Below are positions 17,058-26,169 of a stretch of 45,170 nt of DNA, one piece after another. The notes under the pieces were generated by a model. It was not told where the DNA came from. It saw only the letters and a list, made by a program, of their open reading frames with translations, and searched no databases. Positions within the stretch are counted from its first letter, which is position 1; every line of letters begins with the position of its first letter. The translations under genes and the position numbers were made by a program. Source of the stretch: CAYJFD01 sp964369605 (GTDB lineage Bacteria > Bacteroidota > Bacteroidia > Bacteroidales > UBA932); assembly GCA_964369605.1 (NCBI GenBank), contig CAYJFD010000017.1, positions 1 to 45,170 on the forward strand, in the 5' to 3' direction.

Positions 17058-18007
17058 AAAAGTATAAATTTAATGACAAAACCTTAGAGTATGAGAGAGT
17101 AAAACCTTCTCTTAAAAGAAGATTGTGGCTTATAGTAAGAATCTTGGGTTTATCTGTTCTACTTATATTTTCCTACTATCTAATATTCTCTTTCTTTTTT
17201 AGTCAAAAAGAACTTAGATCGCTAACAAGGGAGAGAGAGATCGTACAAAGAGAGCGAGATAGACTACTCGGCAAAGTCGAGGTGTTGGAAAATTCGACAA
17301 AAGATATGCAGCAGCGCGATGCGCACATCTACTATCAGATATTTAATACGGAAACACCTGATTTTTTCTCCGTACAGACAAACGAGCAAACTAGAAATTT
17401 TGCAAATTTAAAGTACAGAGAAGCTGTAGAACAAACAGCCTTAAGTCTAGAAAATATAGAATCTGAATCATTACTTGTAGATAAAATGCTAGATAGTATT
17501 CAGACTATGGTACTAGCCGATGTTCAGGCTTTAAGAAATATCCCATCGATAGCCCCTATTGAAAATTTTTCTCTTAGAAAAGTGGGAGCCTCGTTAGGAA
17601 ATAAGATACATCCATATTATAAGACGGTGACTTTTCATGATGGGCTAGACTTAATAGCTCCAGAGGGGACGAAAGTATTAGCAAGTGCAGACGGGATAGT
17701 TGTAAAGATAAATACTTCAAAAAGAGGTGGTGGTAATGAAATAGTAATAGACCATCAAAATGGATATACGACGGTTTACTCACATCTTAGTGAAATCCTA
17801 ATAAGAAATGGAAGGAAAGTGAAAAGAGGAGATGTAATAGGAGAAGTGGGAAGTACCGGAGTGTCATTTGCTCCCCACCTGCACTATGAGGTAAAATTGA
17901 AAAATGAGCCTCAGGAGCCTATAAATTTCTTTACGACAGAATATGACTCAGAACAGTATATAATTATGATGAGAAAAGCAGTAAACACTGGTCAATCATT
18001 AGATTAA
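17054..18007 (+). CDS. Second M23-family peptidase, membrane-anchored
   Basis: Paralogue of the preceding protein with the same architecture (317 aa): a short basic N-terminus, one helix (about 27-50), a charged coiled-coil stalk (about 51-90) and a LytM domain. Zinc and catalytic residues are intact: H195 and D199 in FHDGLD, H275 and H277 in PHLHYEV. It starts with GTG, and the GTGA overlap with the stop of the first gene suggests translational coupling. The N-terminal tails of the two proteins match as well (YxYNQKQLIYEP against YKFNDKTLEYER), which supports tandem duplication. Confidence 0.9.
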   Translation: MKKYKFNDKTLEYERVKPSLKRRLWLIVRILGLSVLLIFSYYLIFSFFFSQKELRSLTREREIVQRERDRLLGKVEVLENSTKDMQQRDAHIYYQIFNTETPDFFSVQTNEQTRNFANLKYREAVEQTALSLENIESESLLVDKMLDSIQTMVLADVQALRNIPSIAPIENFSLRKVGASLGNKIHPYYKTVTFHDGLDLIAPEGTKVLASADGIVVKINTSKRGGGNEIVIDHQNGYTTVYSHLSEILIRNGRKVKRGDVIGEVGSTGVSFAPHLHYEVKLKNEPQEPINFFTTEYDSEQYIIMMRKAVNTGQSLD

Positions 18008-18018
18008 TAAATTAAATT

Positions 18019-18357
18019 ATGGGATATAAAGAATTCACAGTGACAAAAATGTATTACACTATAGGTGAGGTAGCAGAGCAATTAGGCGTAAGCGTTTCAA
18101 CTATACGTTTTTGGTCGGATAAGTTCGCTCGACATATTAAGCCTCATAGAAATAATAAGGGTAATAGACTATTTACTCAAGCAGACTTTGAGTGTCTCCG
18201 TACGATTCATTATCTGATAAAGGAGAAAGGAATGACATTAGAAGGAGCAAATATGCAAATTACAAACAATAGAGAGCAAGTAGATAAGAGTGTGGAGATA
18301 GCTCAGACATTAAAAAGTATTAGATCGAAGTTACTGGAGGTTCAAGATAGTTTATAG
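18019..18357 (+). CDS. MerR-family transcriptional regulator
   Basis: Small DNA-binding protein (112 aa) with a MerR winged helix at about residues 11-80 (YTIGEVAEQLGVSVSTIRFW). It has only a short C-terminal helix, so no room for a large effector domain and no metal-binding cysteines of the MerR type. An internal ATG at codon 11 is an alternative start. It lies between the M23 pair and the Nif3 gene, 11 and 1 bases from them. Its targets are unknown. Confidence 0.85.
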   Translation: MGYKEFTVTKMYYTIGEVAEQLGVSVSTIRFWSDKFARHIKPHRNNKGNRLFTQADFECLRTIHYLIKEKGMTLEGANMQITNNREQVDKSVEIAQTLKSIRSKLLEVQDSL

Positions 18358-18358
18358 T

Positions 18359-19135
18359 ATGAAAGCAAGAGACATAGCGAACATAATTGAGGAATTTGCC
18401 CCTAGTTATCTCCAAGAGGACTGGGATAATTCTGGATTTTGTATAGGCGATACAGAGCAGGAGATTACAGGAATAATGCTCAGTTTAGACTGTGACGAAT
18501 ATCTTCTAGATGAGGCTATAGAGAAGGGTTGTAATATGATAATTACCCACCATCCACTTATCTTCAAGGGGGTAAAAAAAATATTATCCTCAGATAGGTT
18601 GTCACGAGTGGTAGAAAAGGCAATTAGAAATTATATTGTAATATATTCCACACACACACCGATAGATAAGGTAGCTGGTGGTGTTAGTTGGCAGATGGCA
18701 TCGCGCTTAGGACTAGTAAATACTAAAACACTTTCGCCAGAAAATGAGCACTTACAAGGTCTAGGTGTAATTGGAGACTTGGAATGTGAAATGGATGTTG
18801 AAACTTTCTTTAAACATGTAAAAGAAAGTTATGGATTAGATATGATTAGATGCTCAAAACCTACGAAAGAGAAGATTAGTAGGGTTGCCCTATGTGGAGG
18901 GAGTGGGCATTCACTAATAGGTGCTGCACTAAAAGAACAAGCAGATGCTATGGTAACTGGAGATTTGAGTTATCATCAATTCTTCGTAGAACAAGGTTTA
19001 ATTTTAGTGGATATAGGGCATTATGAAAGTGAAAAGGATATAATAGATATTATCTTTTCACTAGTTCGAAAAAAAATTCCTAACTTTGCAGTTCTAAAAT
19101 CAGAACGAAGTAAAAATTTAGTATATTATTATTAA
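18359..19135 (+). CDS. Nif3-like dinuclear metal centre protein
   Basis: Nif3/YbgI family (258 aa), toroidal hexamers with a two-metal site. Databases often label them GTP cyclohydrolase 1 type 2, but the physiological role is uncertain. Metal ligands are visible: H64-H65 in ITHHPLIF, the STHTPID segment, and HYESE near the end. This is the compact form without the central PII-like insert seen in longer homologues. It lies 1 base after merR and 1 base before the zinc-ribbon gene; the nif3 and zinc-ribbon pairing is common in bacteria. Confidence 0.88.
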   Translation: MKARDIANIIEEFAPSYLQEDWDNSGFCIGDTEQEITGIMLSLDCDEYLLDEAIEKGCNMIITHHPLIFKGVKKILSSDRLSRVVEKAIRNYIVIYSTHTPIDKVAGGVSWQMASRLGLVNTKTLSPENEHLQGLGVIGDLECEMDVETFFKHVKESYGLDMIRCSKPTKEKISRVALCGGSGHSLIGAALKEQADAMVTGDLSYHQFFVEQGLILVDIGHYESEKDIIDIIFSLVRKKIPNFAVLKSERSKNLVYYY

Positions 19136-19136
19136 G

Positions 19137-19955
19137 ATGGCTACAAAAAATACAACTCAGCAAAATGCGATTCCAGTAGATACAAGAGAGACCTTTGTTT
19201 CTTTATCTACAAGTATGTTAGATTCAGAAATAAGTATGGAGGAAAAGCTTCGTGCTTTATATTTGATACAGCAGGCTGACACTCAAATTGACAAGATCCA
19301 CCTATTACGTGGCGAATTGCCAGAAGAAGTAAGAGATCTTGAGGATGAGATAGAAGGATTAAAGACAAGGTCAAATAACCTAATATCAGGAATCGAAGAT
19401 ATCGAGAAGTTCTTATCTGAAAAGCGCGTTGATTTACAAGTTAGCAAAGATGCTATCGCGAAGTATGAGAATGATAAAGCTAATGTAAAAAATAGCAGAC
19501 AGTATGATTCTATTTCAAAAGAAATCGAATTTCAAGAGTTAGAGATAGAACTGTCAAACAAGAAGATTACAGAGAATACAGCTCTTATAGCAGAGAAGAA
19601 AGCTCAGTTAGAATCCTTAAAGGAGACAATTGCGGGTCGCGAAAAAGATTTAGCAACAAAGAATGAAGAGCTTGTTACAATTGTTGCAGAAACAGCAAAA
19701 GATGAAGAAGCTTTAATAGCAGAGATAGCAGAACTTCAAACGTCATTAGAGCCAAGATTAGTAGCAGCTTATAACAAAGTAAGGGAGAATGTAAGAAACA
19801 GACTGGCTGTTGTAGCGGTAGCAAGAGGAGCCTGCGGAGGATGTTTCAACAAAATACCACCACAGCGAATATTAGATATCGCTATGAATAAGAAAATAAT
19901 AGTGTGTGAGTATTGCGGTAGAATTTTAGTCAATCCAAACTTTGATAATGAATAA
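19137..19955 (+). CDS. Coiled-coil protein with C-terminal zinc ribbon
   Basis: Protein of 272 aa with a long, highly charged coiled-coil region (about residues 25-215). A C4 zinc ribbon follows: CGGC, then about 20 residues, then CEYC. This is the zf-RING_7/C4-type family often found beside Nif3. Proposed roles involve nucleic-acid or ribosome-associated functions, but none is established. No signal peptide. It is translationally close to nif3 (1 base). Confidence 0.85.
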   Translation: MATKNTTQQNAIPVDTRETFVSLSTSMLDSEISMEEKLRALYLIQQADTQIDKIHLLRGELPEEVRDLEDEIEGLKTRSNNLISGIEDIEKFLSEKRVDLQVSKDAIAKYENDKANVKNSRQYDSISKEIEFQELEIELSNKKITENTALIAEKKAQLESLKETIAGREKDLATKNEELVTIVAETAKDEEALIAEIAELQTSLEPRLVAAYNKVRENVRNRLAVVAVARGACGGCFNKIPPQRILDIAMNKKIIVCEYCGRILVNPNFDNE

Positions 19956-19968
19956 CGAAAAATAACGA

Positions 19969-21165
19969 ATGGATATAGAGCACGGTAATTTACGTAAGCT
20001 TTTTTTCCAACATGTTGCACAAACATCATCATCTCCTTTGGGTCTTAAGATTGATAGAGCTGATGGTGTTTTTTTGTACTCTGACGGGAAAAAATATTTA
20101 GATATGGTTTCGGGTGTATCAGTGAGTAATGTAGGTCACGCTCACCCAGAAATAGTAAAGGCAGTAAAGGATCAAGTTGATAACTACTTCCACTTGATGG
20201 TATATGGGGAGATGATACAGTCACCTCAGGTTCTACACGCAGAGCTTCTAGTTTCAACTCTGCCAGAGACATTAAATACAGTATATTATGTAAATTCGGG
20301 TAGTGAGGCAAATGAAGCTGCCTTAAAATTAGCCAAACGTTATACAGGTAGAAGTAAGATACTAAGTTGTTACAATGCTTATCACGGATCGACACATGGC
20401 GCATTAAGCGTTATGGGAAGTGAGTACTTTAAATCGTCGTATCGTCCTCTCTTGCCAGATACATATCAAATTAGATTTAACTCTTTCGAAGACCTGCAAC
20501 ATATTGATGAACAAACAGCTTGTATAATACTAGAGCCGATTCAAGCAGAAGCAGGAGTCGTCCTGCCACAGGAAGGATATTTACAGGCTCTTAGAGAAAG
20601 ATGTACCCAAGTGGGGGCCTTGCTTATTTTTGATGAGGTTCAGACAGGATTTGGACGTACAGGATCATTATTTGCGCACGAAAAATATAAAGTAGTACCA
20701 GACATATTAACTCTTGCGAAGGCACTAGGTGGGGGTATGCCACTAGGAGCATTCTGCGCAGCGCGAGAGATAATGCAGACGCTACAGACTAATCCGATAT
20801 TGGGACATATTACAACATTTGGAGGACACCCTGTATGCTGTGCTGCGGCCTTAGCATCACTGAAGGTGCTTTTGAAAGAGGATTGGATTTCTAAGGTTGA
20901 GCAGAAGGTAGTGCTTGTAAAGCAATATCTAGAGAATCACCCAAAGGTGAAGGAAATACGTGCTGCAGGACTTCTTATAGCAGTTGAGTTAGCAAATCCA
21001 GATGATGCAAGTGAAATACTAATAAAGTTATTAGAGCAAGGAATAGTAAGTGACTACTTCCTATTTAATTCGGCGTCATTTAGAATAGCTCCCCCATTAT
21101 GTATTACCGAACAAGAGTTGAGAGATGGATTAGAAGCAGTAGTAAGGGCATTAAATGTATTATAA
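19969..21165 (+). CDS. Class III aminotransferase (PLP)
   Basis: Fold-type I PLP enzyme of 398 aa, of the acetylornithine/ornithine/4-aminobutyrate aminotransferase group. Seen are the cofactor phosphate loop NSGSEANEAALK, D222 in DEVQTGFGRTG, which holds the pyridine nitrogen, and the Schiff-base lysine K251 in LAKALGGG. The substrate cannot be fixed from sequence. No arginine-biosynthesis gene is adjacent, so I do not call it argD. It sits between the zinc-ribbon gene and dnaB in the long operon. Confidence 0.88.
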   Translation: MDIEHGNLRKLFFQHVAQTSSSPLGLKIDRADGVFLYSDGKKYLDMVSGVSVSNVGHAHPEIVKAVKDQVDNYFHLMVYGEMIQSPQVLHAELLVSTLPETLNTVYYVNSGSEANEAALKLAKRYTGRSKILSCYNAYHGSTHGALSVMGSEYFKSSYRPLLPDTYQIRFNSFEDLQHIDEQTACIILEPIQAEAGVVLPQEGYLQALRERCTQVGALLIFDEVQTGFGRTGSLFAHEKYKVVPDILTLAKALGGGMPLGAFCAAREIMQTLQTNPILGHITTFGGHPVCCAAALASLKVLLKEDWISKVEQKVVLVKQYLENHPKVKEIRAAGLLIAVELANPDDASEILIKLLEQGIVSDYFLFNSASFRIAPPLCITEQELRDGLEAVVRALNVL

Positions 21166-21182
21166 AAGAGACACTTAAGAAT

Positions 21183-22685
21183 ATGGCAAAAACAACAGGA
21201 AAGGCATATACGCCAAGAAAGAAAAATGATGCAGATAATGTGAAAATGATGGGTCTGGAGATGGGAATGGTTCCGCCTCAGGCCTTAGATATAGAAGAGG
21301 TAGTATTGGGTGCTCTTATGTTGGAACCCGATGTTTTACCTGACGTACTGGATGTGCTTTCCTCTGAATGTTTTTACAAGGATGCACATAGGCAGATATT
21401 TACAGCCATAAACAGGCTATTTTTAGATAGAAGCCCAGTGGATATCTTTACTCTAAGTAATGAGCTAAAGAAAATGAATGTGCTAGATGAAATAGGTGGA
21501 TCACAGTATCTAGCAGAGCTAAGTTCGAAGATAGGTGCAGCAGCACATATTGATTACCACGTTAAAATATTACTTCAGAAGTATATACAAAGAGAGATAA
21601 TCTCCATATCTTATAAAGCTCAAAGAGACTCCTTTGATGATAATATTCCAGTAGATGATCTACTAGATACGACTATGCAAAATTATTTCTCCCTATCAGA
21701 GAGGAATATGAAAAGAGAGACTCAGTCAATACAGTCGGTAATTAATGCTGCGATAGACGAGATACATAGTTATCAAGATAGGGAGGATGGATTGAGTGGA
21801 GCCCCATCAGGTTTTGTCGGAATAGACAAAGTTACTTTAGGGTGGCAAGCATCTGACTTAGTGATATTAGCAGCGCGTCCAGCGATGGGAAAGACTGCTT
21901 TTGTGTTAACTATGGCAAGAAATATGGCTGTAGATCACAAACAACCGATAGCATTTTTCTCTTTGGAGATGTCTTCTTTGCAGTTAGTAAAGCGTTTACT
22001 TGTAGCTGAGACGGGAATAGAATCAAGTAAGTTAAGAGGAGGTAAGAAGTTACAAGAATACGAGCTTCACCAGCTAAGTGATAGGATAAAAGATCTCACT
22101 CAAGCTCCATTATATATAGATGATACTCCTTCTTTATCTATTTATGAGTTTAGATCGAAGGCAAGGCGTCTAGTTCGAAATGCTGGAGTGAAATTAATAA
22201 TAGTTGACTACCTTCAGCTTATGTCTGGACCTCCAGAATTAAGAGGAAATAGAGAGCAGGAAGTATCAAACATATCAAGGAATCTAAAGGCGATAGCGAA
22301 AGAATTAGATATTCCGATCATAGCACTCTCGCAGTTGAGCCGAAATGTTGAGAGTAGAGGAGGAAGCAAGCGCCCTCAGCTAAGTGACCTTCGTGAGTCA
22401 GGAGCGATAGAGCAGGACGCGGATATTGTAATATTCATACATAGGCCTGACTATTATGGAGTTCAAGAGGATCCAGCGATGGAGGGCTTAGCAGAAATTA
22501 TTATTGCGAAGCATAGAAATGGAGATACCTGTGATGTGAAAATGAGATTTAGAAAGTCTGAAGCCAAGTTCTATGATATAGATGAAACAGGTTTCGGAGA
22601 TAATTTCTCTATGGAAGATCAAATGATAAGTTCTGGAATGAATAATGAATATGAAAGTTTAAGTAGAGACTTCCCAGACCTATGA
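21183..22685 (+). CDS. dnaB: Replicative DNA helicase
   Basis: Hexameric helicase that unwinds DNA at the replication fork (500 aa). I start at the ATG at 21183 (MAKTTGKAYTP); a longer frame begins inside the aminotransferase gene. The N-terminal primase-interacting domain spans about 30-180. The RecA-like motor follows with Walker A ARPAMGKT, Walker B IIVDYLQL, the ALSQLSR motif, and the arginine-bearing FIHRPDYY near the end. No intein interrupts it. Its stop overlaps the start of the DUF3108 gene by 4 bases (ATGA). Confidence 0.96.
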   Translation: MAKTTGKAYTPRKKNDADNVKMMGLEMGMVPPQALDIEEVVLGALMLEPDVLPDVLDVLSSECFYKDAHRQIFTAINRLFLDRSPVDIFTLSNELKKMNVLDEIGGSQYLAELSSKIGAAAHIDYHVKILLQKYIQREIISISYKAQRDSFDDNIPVDDLLDTTMQNYFSLSERNMKRETQSIQSVINAAIDEIHSYQDREDGLSGAPSGFVGIDKVTLGWQASDLVILAARPAMGKTAFVLTMARNMAVDHKQPIAFFSLEMSSLQLVKRLLVAETGIESSKLRGGKKLQEYELHQLSDRIKDLTQAPLYIDDTPSLSIYEFRSKARRLVRNAGVKLIIVDYLQLMSGPPELRGNREQEVSNISRNLKAIAKELDIPIIALSQLSRNVESRGGSKRPQLSDLRESGAIEQDADIVIFIHRPDYYGVQEDPAMEGLAEIIIAKHRNGDTCDVKMRFRKSEAKFYDIDETGFGDNFSMEDQMISSGMNNEYESLSRDFPDL

Positions 22686-23491
22686 TTAAGCGAATATCTC
22701 TAGTTTGTATATTATTTCTAAGTTCGCTCACTCTTTTGGCGCAGGTGAGGGATTTACCCTTTGAGAGTGGTGAGAAACTAGAATATGGAATGAGATATAG
22801 ACTTTTTGGAATACCGTCTACCGTTGGTTATGCAGAAATAAATATAAACTCTTATTTGAATGGTGACTCTAGAACTTTTTACCATGCAAAGGCGAATCTT
22901 TATTCAGCGAAATTAATGGATTCTTTCTTTAAGGTGCAAGATTTTTTCGAGTCTAAATTCTACGAAGATAACCTCAGACCATTTTATTTCCATCGAGATA
23001 TAAATGAGGGCTCTTATGGTATAAAGAACACTTATTATTGGCAAGAGGACGGAAAACACATTAATATTCAGATTCAGAGAAAAAATAGAAGTGCAAAGGA
23101 CACCGTACTAGTAAGTACTCCTTCAACTTACGATATCGTGACGTTAATCTACTACGCACGTAGTATCAATATGGAGAATTTGGCTGAGGGTGAACGTATT
23201 CAGGTCTCCTTTGTAATAGACGATGAGTTATTTAATATCTCGTTTAGATTCATAGGAAAAGATGAGATAAAGATAAAACCTATAGGAAGATTCAAGACCT
23301 TGAAATTCTCAGTTGAGTTAGTTGCAGGTGCTGTTTTTACTGGAAAGGAAGAAATGGAGTTATGGGTAAGTGATGATAAAAATCGTATACCCTTACTTTT
23401 TGAGTCGCCGATAATCGTAGGCAAGGTACAGGGAATACTTATAGGTCATGAGAATCTGAAATATCCTCTAGATAGTAAGTTAAGTAAGTAA
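22682..23491 (+). CDS. DUF3108-domain exported protein
   Basis: Exported protein of 269 aa with a signal peptide (MIKRISLVCILFLSSLTLLAQ) and a DUF3108-type body: FESGEKLEYGMRYRLFGI at the start, a repeated beta pattern, then ELWVSDDKNRIPL near the end. This fold resembles lipid-binding periplasmic proteins, but no function is proven. It overlaps dnaB by 4 bases and precedes the RseC-like gene by 3, so it is co-transcribed with both. Confidence 0.8.
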   Translation: MIKRISLVCILFLSSLTLLAQVRDLPFESGEKLEYGMRYRLFGIPSTVGYAEININSYLNGDSRTFYHAKANLYSAKLMDSFFKVQDFFESKFYEDNLRPFYFHRDINEGSYGIKNTYYWQEDGKHINIQIQRKNRSAKDTVLVSTPSTYDIVTLIYYARSINMENLAEGERIQVSFVIDDELFNISFRFIGKDEIKIKPIGRFKTLKFSVELVAGAVFTGKEEMELWVSDDKNRIPLLFESPIIVGKVQGILIGHENLKYPLDSKLSK

Positions 23492-23494
23492 AAA

Positions 23495-23920
23495 ATGGGT
23501 AATAAACATAATAACATAAAGCATAAAGCAAAAATAACGGCGATAAAGCAGGATGTGATAGAACTAGAGATCGAGAGCACGTCTGCATGTGCCGGATGTC
23601 ATGCAAAGTCAGTATGTATGGCCTCTGATAAAGCTGTAAAGCAGATAGTCGTTAAAAGAGTTCAAAATCAGGAATATACGCTAGGTCAGGATGTCGTAGT
23701 TGTCCTAGCAAGAGATATGGGAGTTAAGGCCGTTTTATTAGGTTATGGCATTCCTTTAGCGATTATATTAATTTTATTGTTATTTTTGCAGCTTGTAGAT
23801 ATGAGTGAGTTAATGCTCGCAGTACTGATATTAGGTGTGCTGAGCATATATTACCTTCTTATCTATCTATTAAGGAATAACATTAACAAGACTTTCTCTT
23901 TCTATATAGAGAGAGTCTAA
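23495..23920 (+). CDS. RseC/MucC-family membrane protein
   Basis: Protein of 141 aa with an N-terminal soluble domain bearing a cysteine cluster (CAGCHAKSVC) and two membrane helices (about 75-95 and 97-117). The RseC family includes proteins tied to sigma-E control and to the SoxR-reducing system. In Bacteroidetes and many other anaerobes the gene sits directly before rnfB, as here (11 bases). A role in Rnf assembly or function is therefore likely. This is inferred from context. Confidence 0.85.
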   Translation: MGNKHNNIKHKAKITAIKQDVIELEIESTSACAGCHAKSVCMASDKAVKQIVVKRVQNQEYTLGQDVVVVLARDMGVKAVLLGYGIPLAIILILLLFLQLVDMSELMLAVLILGVLSIYYLLIYLLRNNINKTFSFYIERV

Positions 23921-23931
23921 AGCTATATAAA

Positions 23932-24789
23932 ATGAGCAATATAATTATTTTTACTATCGTATCCCTCAGTGTCTTGGGATTAGTCTTAGCTATGGTACTA
24001 TATCTTGTAGCTAAAAAATTTAAAGTAGAAGAAGATCCTCGTATAGATCAAGTTGAGGCTATTTTACCTGCAGCGAACTGCGGAGGTTGTGGCTTAGCAG
24101 GGTGTCGTGCATTTGCTGAGGCAGTGGTTAAGGCTCCAACACTTGATAATCTAAACTGTCCAGTAGGAGGAAATTCAGTGATGAAGGCAATAGCTGACGC
24201 AATGGGCTATGTCGTTGAGGAGAAGGCTCCTCAGGTGGCAGTCTTAAAGTGTAACGGAAGCTGTGAGAAGAGACCTAAATTATTACAGTATAATGGTGCT
24301 GCATCTTGTAAGGTACAGACGGCTCTTTATCCAGGAGATACAGGTTGTTCTTTTGGCTGTCTTGGAAGTGGAGACTGTGCAGTAGCTTGTAGCTTCGGAG
24401 CTATAACTATTAATCCAGAAACCCAGTTGCCAGAGGTAGATGAGGATTTATGTGTGGCTTGTGCTGCTTGTGTAAAGGCATGCCCAAAAGGAATTTTCGA
24501 GCTTAGAAATAAGGGACCAAAATCAAGAAGAGTATATGTTGCTTGTAGCAATAAAGATAAGGGTGGGGTAGCAAGAAAGGCGTGCCAAGTGGCGTGTATT
24601 GGTTGTATGAAGTGTATGAAAGAATGTCCTTTTGAAGCTATAAAAATAGAGAATTTCCTATCTTATATAGATTATCAGAAGTGTAAGTTATGCCGCAAAT
24701 GTGTGGATGTATGTCCTACAAATGCAATCATAGCCTTAAATTTCCCTGTTAAAAAAGTAGAAAACGTAGAAAAAAGCTCTGTTGCTTAA
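23932..24789 (+). CDS. rnfB: Rnf complex subunit B (iron-sulfur)
   Basis: Iron-sulfur subunit that takes electrons from reduced ferredoxin into the Rnf complex (285 aa). It has one N-terminal helix (about 4-27), then the Fe-S domain with C50, C53, C58 and C76 (NCGGCGLAGC). Four further four-cysteine clusters follow, ending with CVACAACVKACP, CIGCMKCMKECP and CKLCRKCVDVCP. This is the longer, multi-cluster form typical of strict anaerobes rather than the short enterobacterial RsxB. First of the six rnf genes, with 11-base gaps on both sides. Confidence 0.96.
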   Translation: MSNIIIFTIVSLSVLGLVLAMVLYLVAKKFKVEEDPRIDQVEAILPAANCGGCGLAGCRAFAEAVVKAPTLDNLNCPVGGNSVMKAIADAMGYVVEEKAPQVAVLKCNGSCEKRPKLLQYNGAASCKVQTALYPGDTGCSFGCLGSGDCAVACSFGAITINPETQLPEVDEDLCVACAACVKACPKGIFELRNKGPKSRRVYVACSNKDKGGVARKACQVACIGCMKCMKECPFEAIKIENFLSYIDYQKCKLCRKCVDVCPTNAIIALNFPVKKVENVEKSSVA

Positions 24790-24800
24790 ATTATTTCGAT

Positions 24801-26141
24801 ATGAGTAGAACATTTTCAATAGGTGGTGTGCATCCACATGACAATAAACTGAGCGCAGATGCTCAGATTAAATATTTCCCAGTAGGGGAAAAGGTATATA
24901 TACCTATGAACCAGCATATAGGCGCTCCAGCAGAGCCTGTGGTGGCTGTAGGTGATACTGTAAAGGTAGGTCAACTTATAGCGAAAGCTTCGGGTTTTAT
25001 CTCTGCAAATATTCATTCATCTGTTTCAGGAACAGTAAGTGCCATAGGTCCACATGCTGATATCGTAGGAAATCAGTGTAAGACTATTACGATCGAGGTG
25101 CAGGGTGATGAGTGGCTAGAGGAGATAGATAGAAGCACTCAAGTCGATAGAGAAATAAAGTTATCTAAAGAAGAGATAATCAAAAGGATAGCTGACCATG
25201 GTATAGTAGGTATGGGAGGGGCATCTTTCCCAACTCATATAAAACTAAGCCCTCCTCCAGGTAAGAAAGCAGAGTTCTTGATTTTAAACGGTGCGGAATG
25301 TGAACCATTTATCACTTCTGATTATAGAATAATGCTTGAAAGAACAGAGGAAATCTTAATAGGTGCTACTATATTAATGAAGGCTCTTGATGTAAATAAG
25401 TGTTACGTCGGAATCGAAAAGAATAAGCCTGAGGCGATCCGAGTAATGAATAATCTAGTATCTAGCTACCCTGGTATCGAAATAGTTTCTTTAAAGAAGA
25501 AGTATCCACAGGGAGGAGAGAAGCAGTTGATAGATGCGATAATTAAGAGAAGAGTCCCTAGCATGGCACTTCCTATCGACGAGGGAGTAGTGGTGCAGAA
25601 TACAGCAAGTGCTTTTGCTGTATATGAAGCTGTTCAAAAGAATAAGCCATTAGTAGAGACTCTAGTTACTTTTACAGGAGAAAAACAGACAAACATAAAT
25701 GAGAACTATTTTGTTAGAGTTGGAACACCTATATCTGAAGTCTTAGGGTCAATTGGTGGATTCCCAGCGGAAGCTGCAAAGGTTATTAATGGCGGCCCTA
25801 TGATGGGAAAAGCTATTTCTAATATCGATGCAAGTATTGTGAAGAGTAGTTCTTGTATATTATTCTTGACAGAGAAAGGAACTATTAGGAAGGAAGAGAG
25901 TTTCTGTATCCGTTGTGGAAAATGTATTGGTGCTTGTCCTATGGGACTTGAGCCATACTTACTAGTGAAGTTAGCTCAGAATAATGATGTGGAATCGATG
26001 ATCGATGATTGTAAGATTCAAGACTGTATAGAGTGCGGATGTTGTCTTTACTCTTGCCCAGCACACATTCCATTATTGGACTATATTAGATTAGCGAAGG
26101 CCGATTCTATGAAGGAGTTAAGAGCTAGACAAAGTAAATAA
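24801..26141 (+). CDS. rnfC: Rnf complex subunit C (NADH site)
   Basis: Peripheral subunit (446 aa) that binds FMN and NAD(H), so that Rnf can couple ferredoxin oxidation to NAD reduction with ion pumping. Seen are the N-terminal beta-rich domain, the glycine-rich MGGASFPTHIKL and LNGAECEPFITSD stretches of the Nqo1-like nucleotide and flavin region, and two C-terminal 4Fe-4S motifs (CIRCGKCIGACP and CIECGCCLYSCP). The length is near that of short RnfC forms, without the long Ala/Lys repeat tail of enterobacteria. Confidence 0.96.
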   Translation: MSRTFSIGGVHPHDNKLSADAQIKYFPVGEKVYIPMNQHIGAPAEPVVAVGDTVKVGQLIAKASGFISANIHSSVSGTVSAIGPHADIVGNQCKTITIEVQGDEWLEEIDRSTQVDREIKLSKEEIIKRIADHGIVGMGGASFPTHIKLSPPPGKKAEFLILNGAECEPFITSDYRIMLERTEEILIGATILMKALDVNKCYVGIEKNKPEAIRVMNNLVSSYPGIEIVSLKKKYPQGGEKQLIDAIIKRRVPSMALPIDEGVVVQNTASAFAVYEAVQKNKPLVETLVTFTGEKQTNINENYFVRVGTPISEVLGSIGGFPAEAAKVINGGPMMGKAISNIDASIVKSSSCILFLTEKGTIRKEESFCIRCGKCIGACPMGLEPYLLVKLAQNNDVESMIDDCKIQDCIECGCCLYSCPAHIPLLDYIRLAKADSMKELRARQSK

Positions 26142-26169
26142 TAAGATAAATTAGAAAAATAAAAGAAAT

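Noticed and set aside
21099..21182. Longer dnaB start inside the aminotransferase gene
   Set aside because: The extra residues are the shadow of the other gene in a different frame; MAKTTGKAYTP at 21183 is a normal DnaB start.
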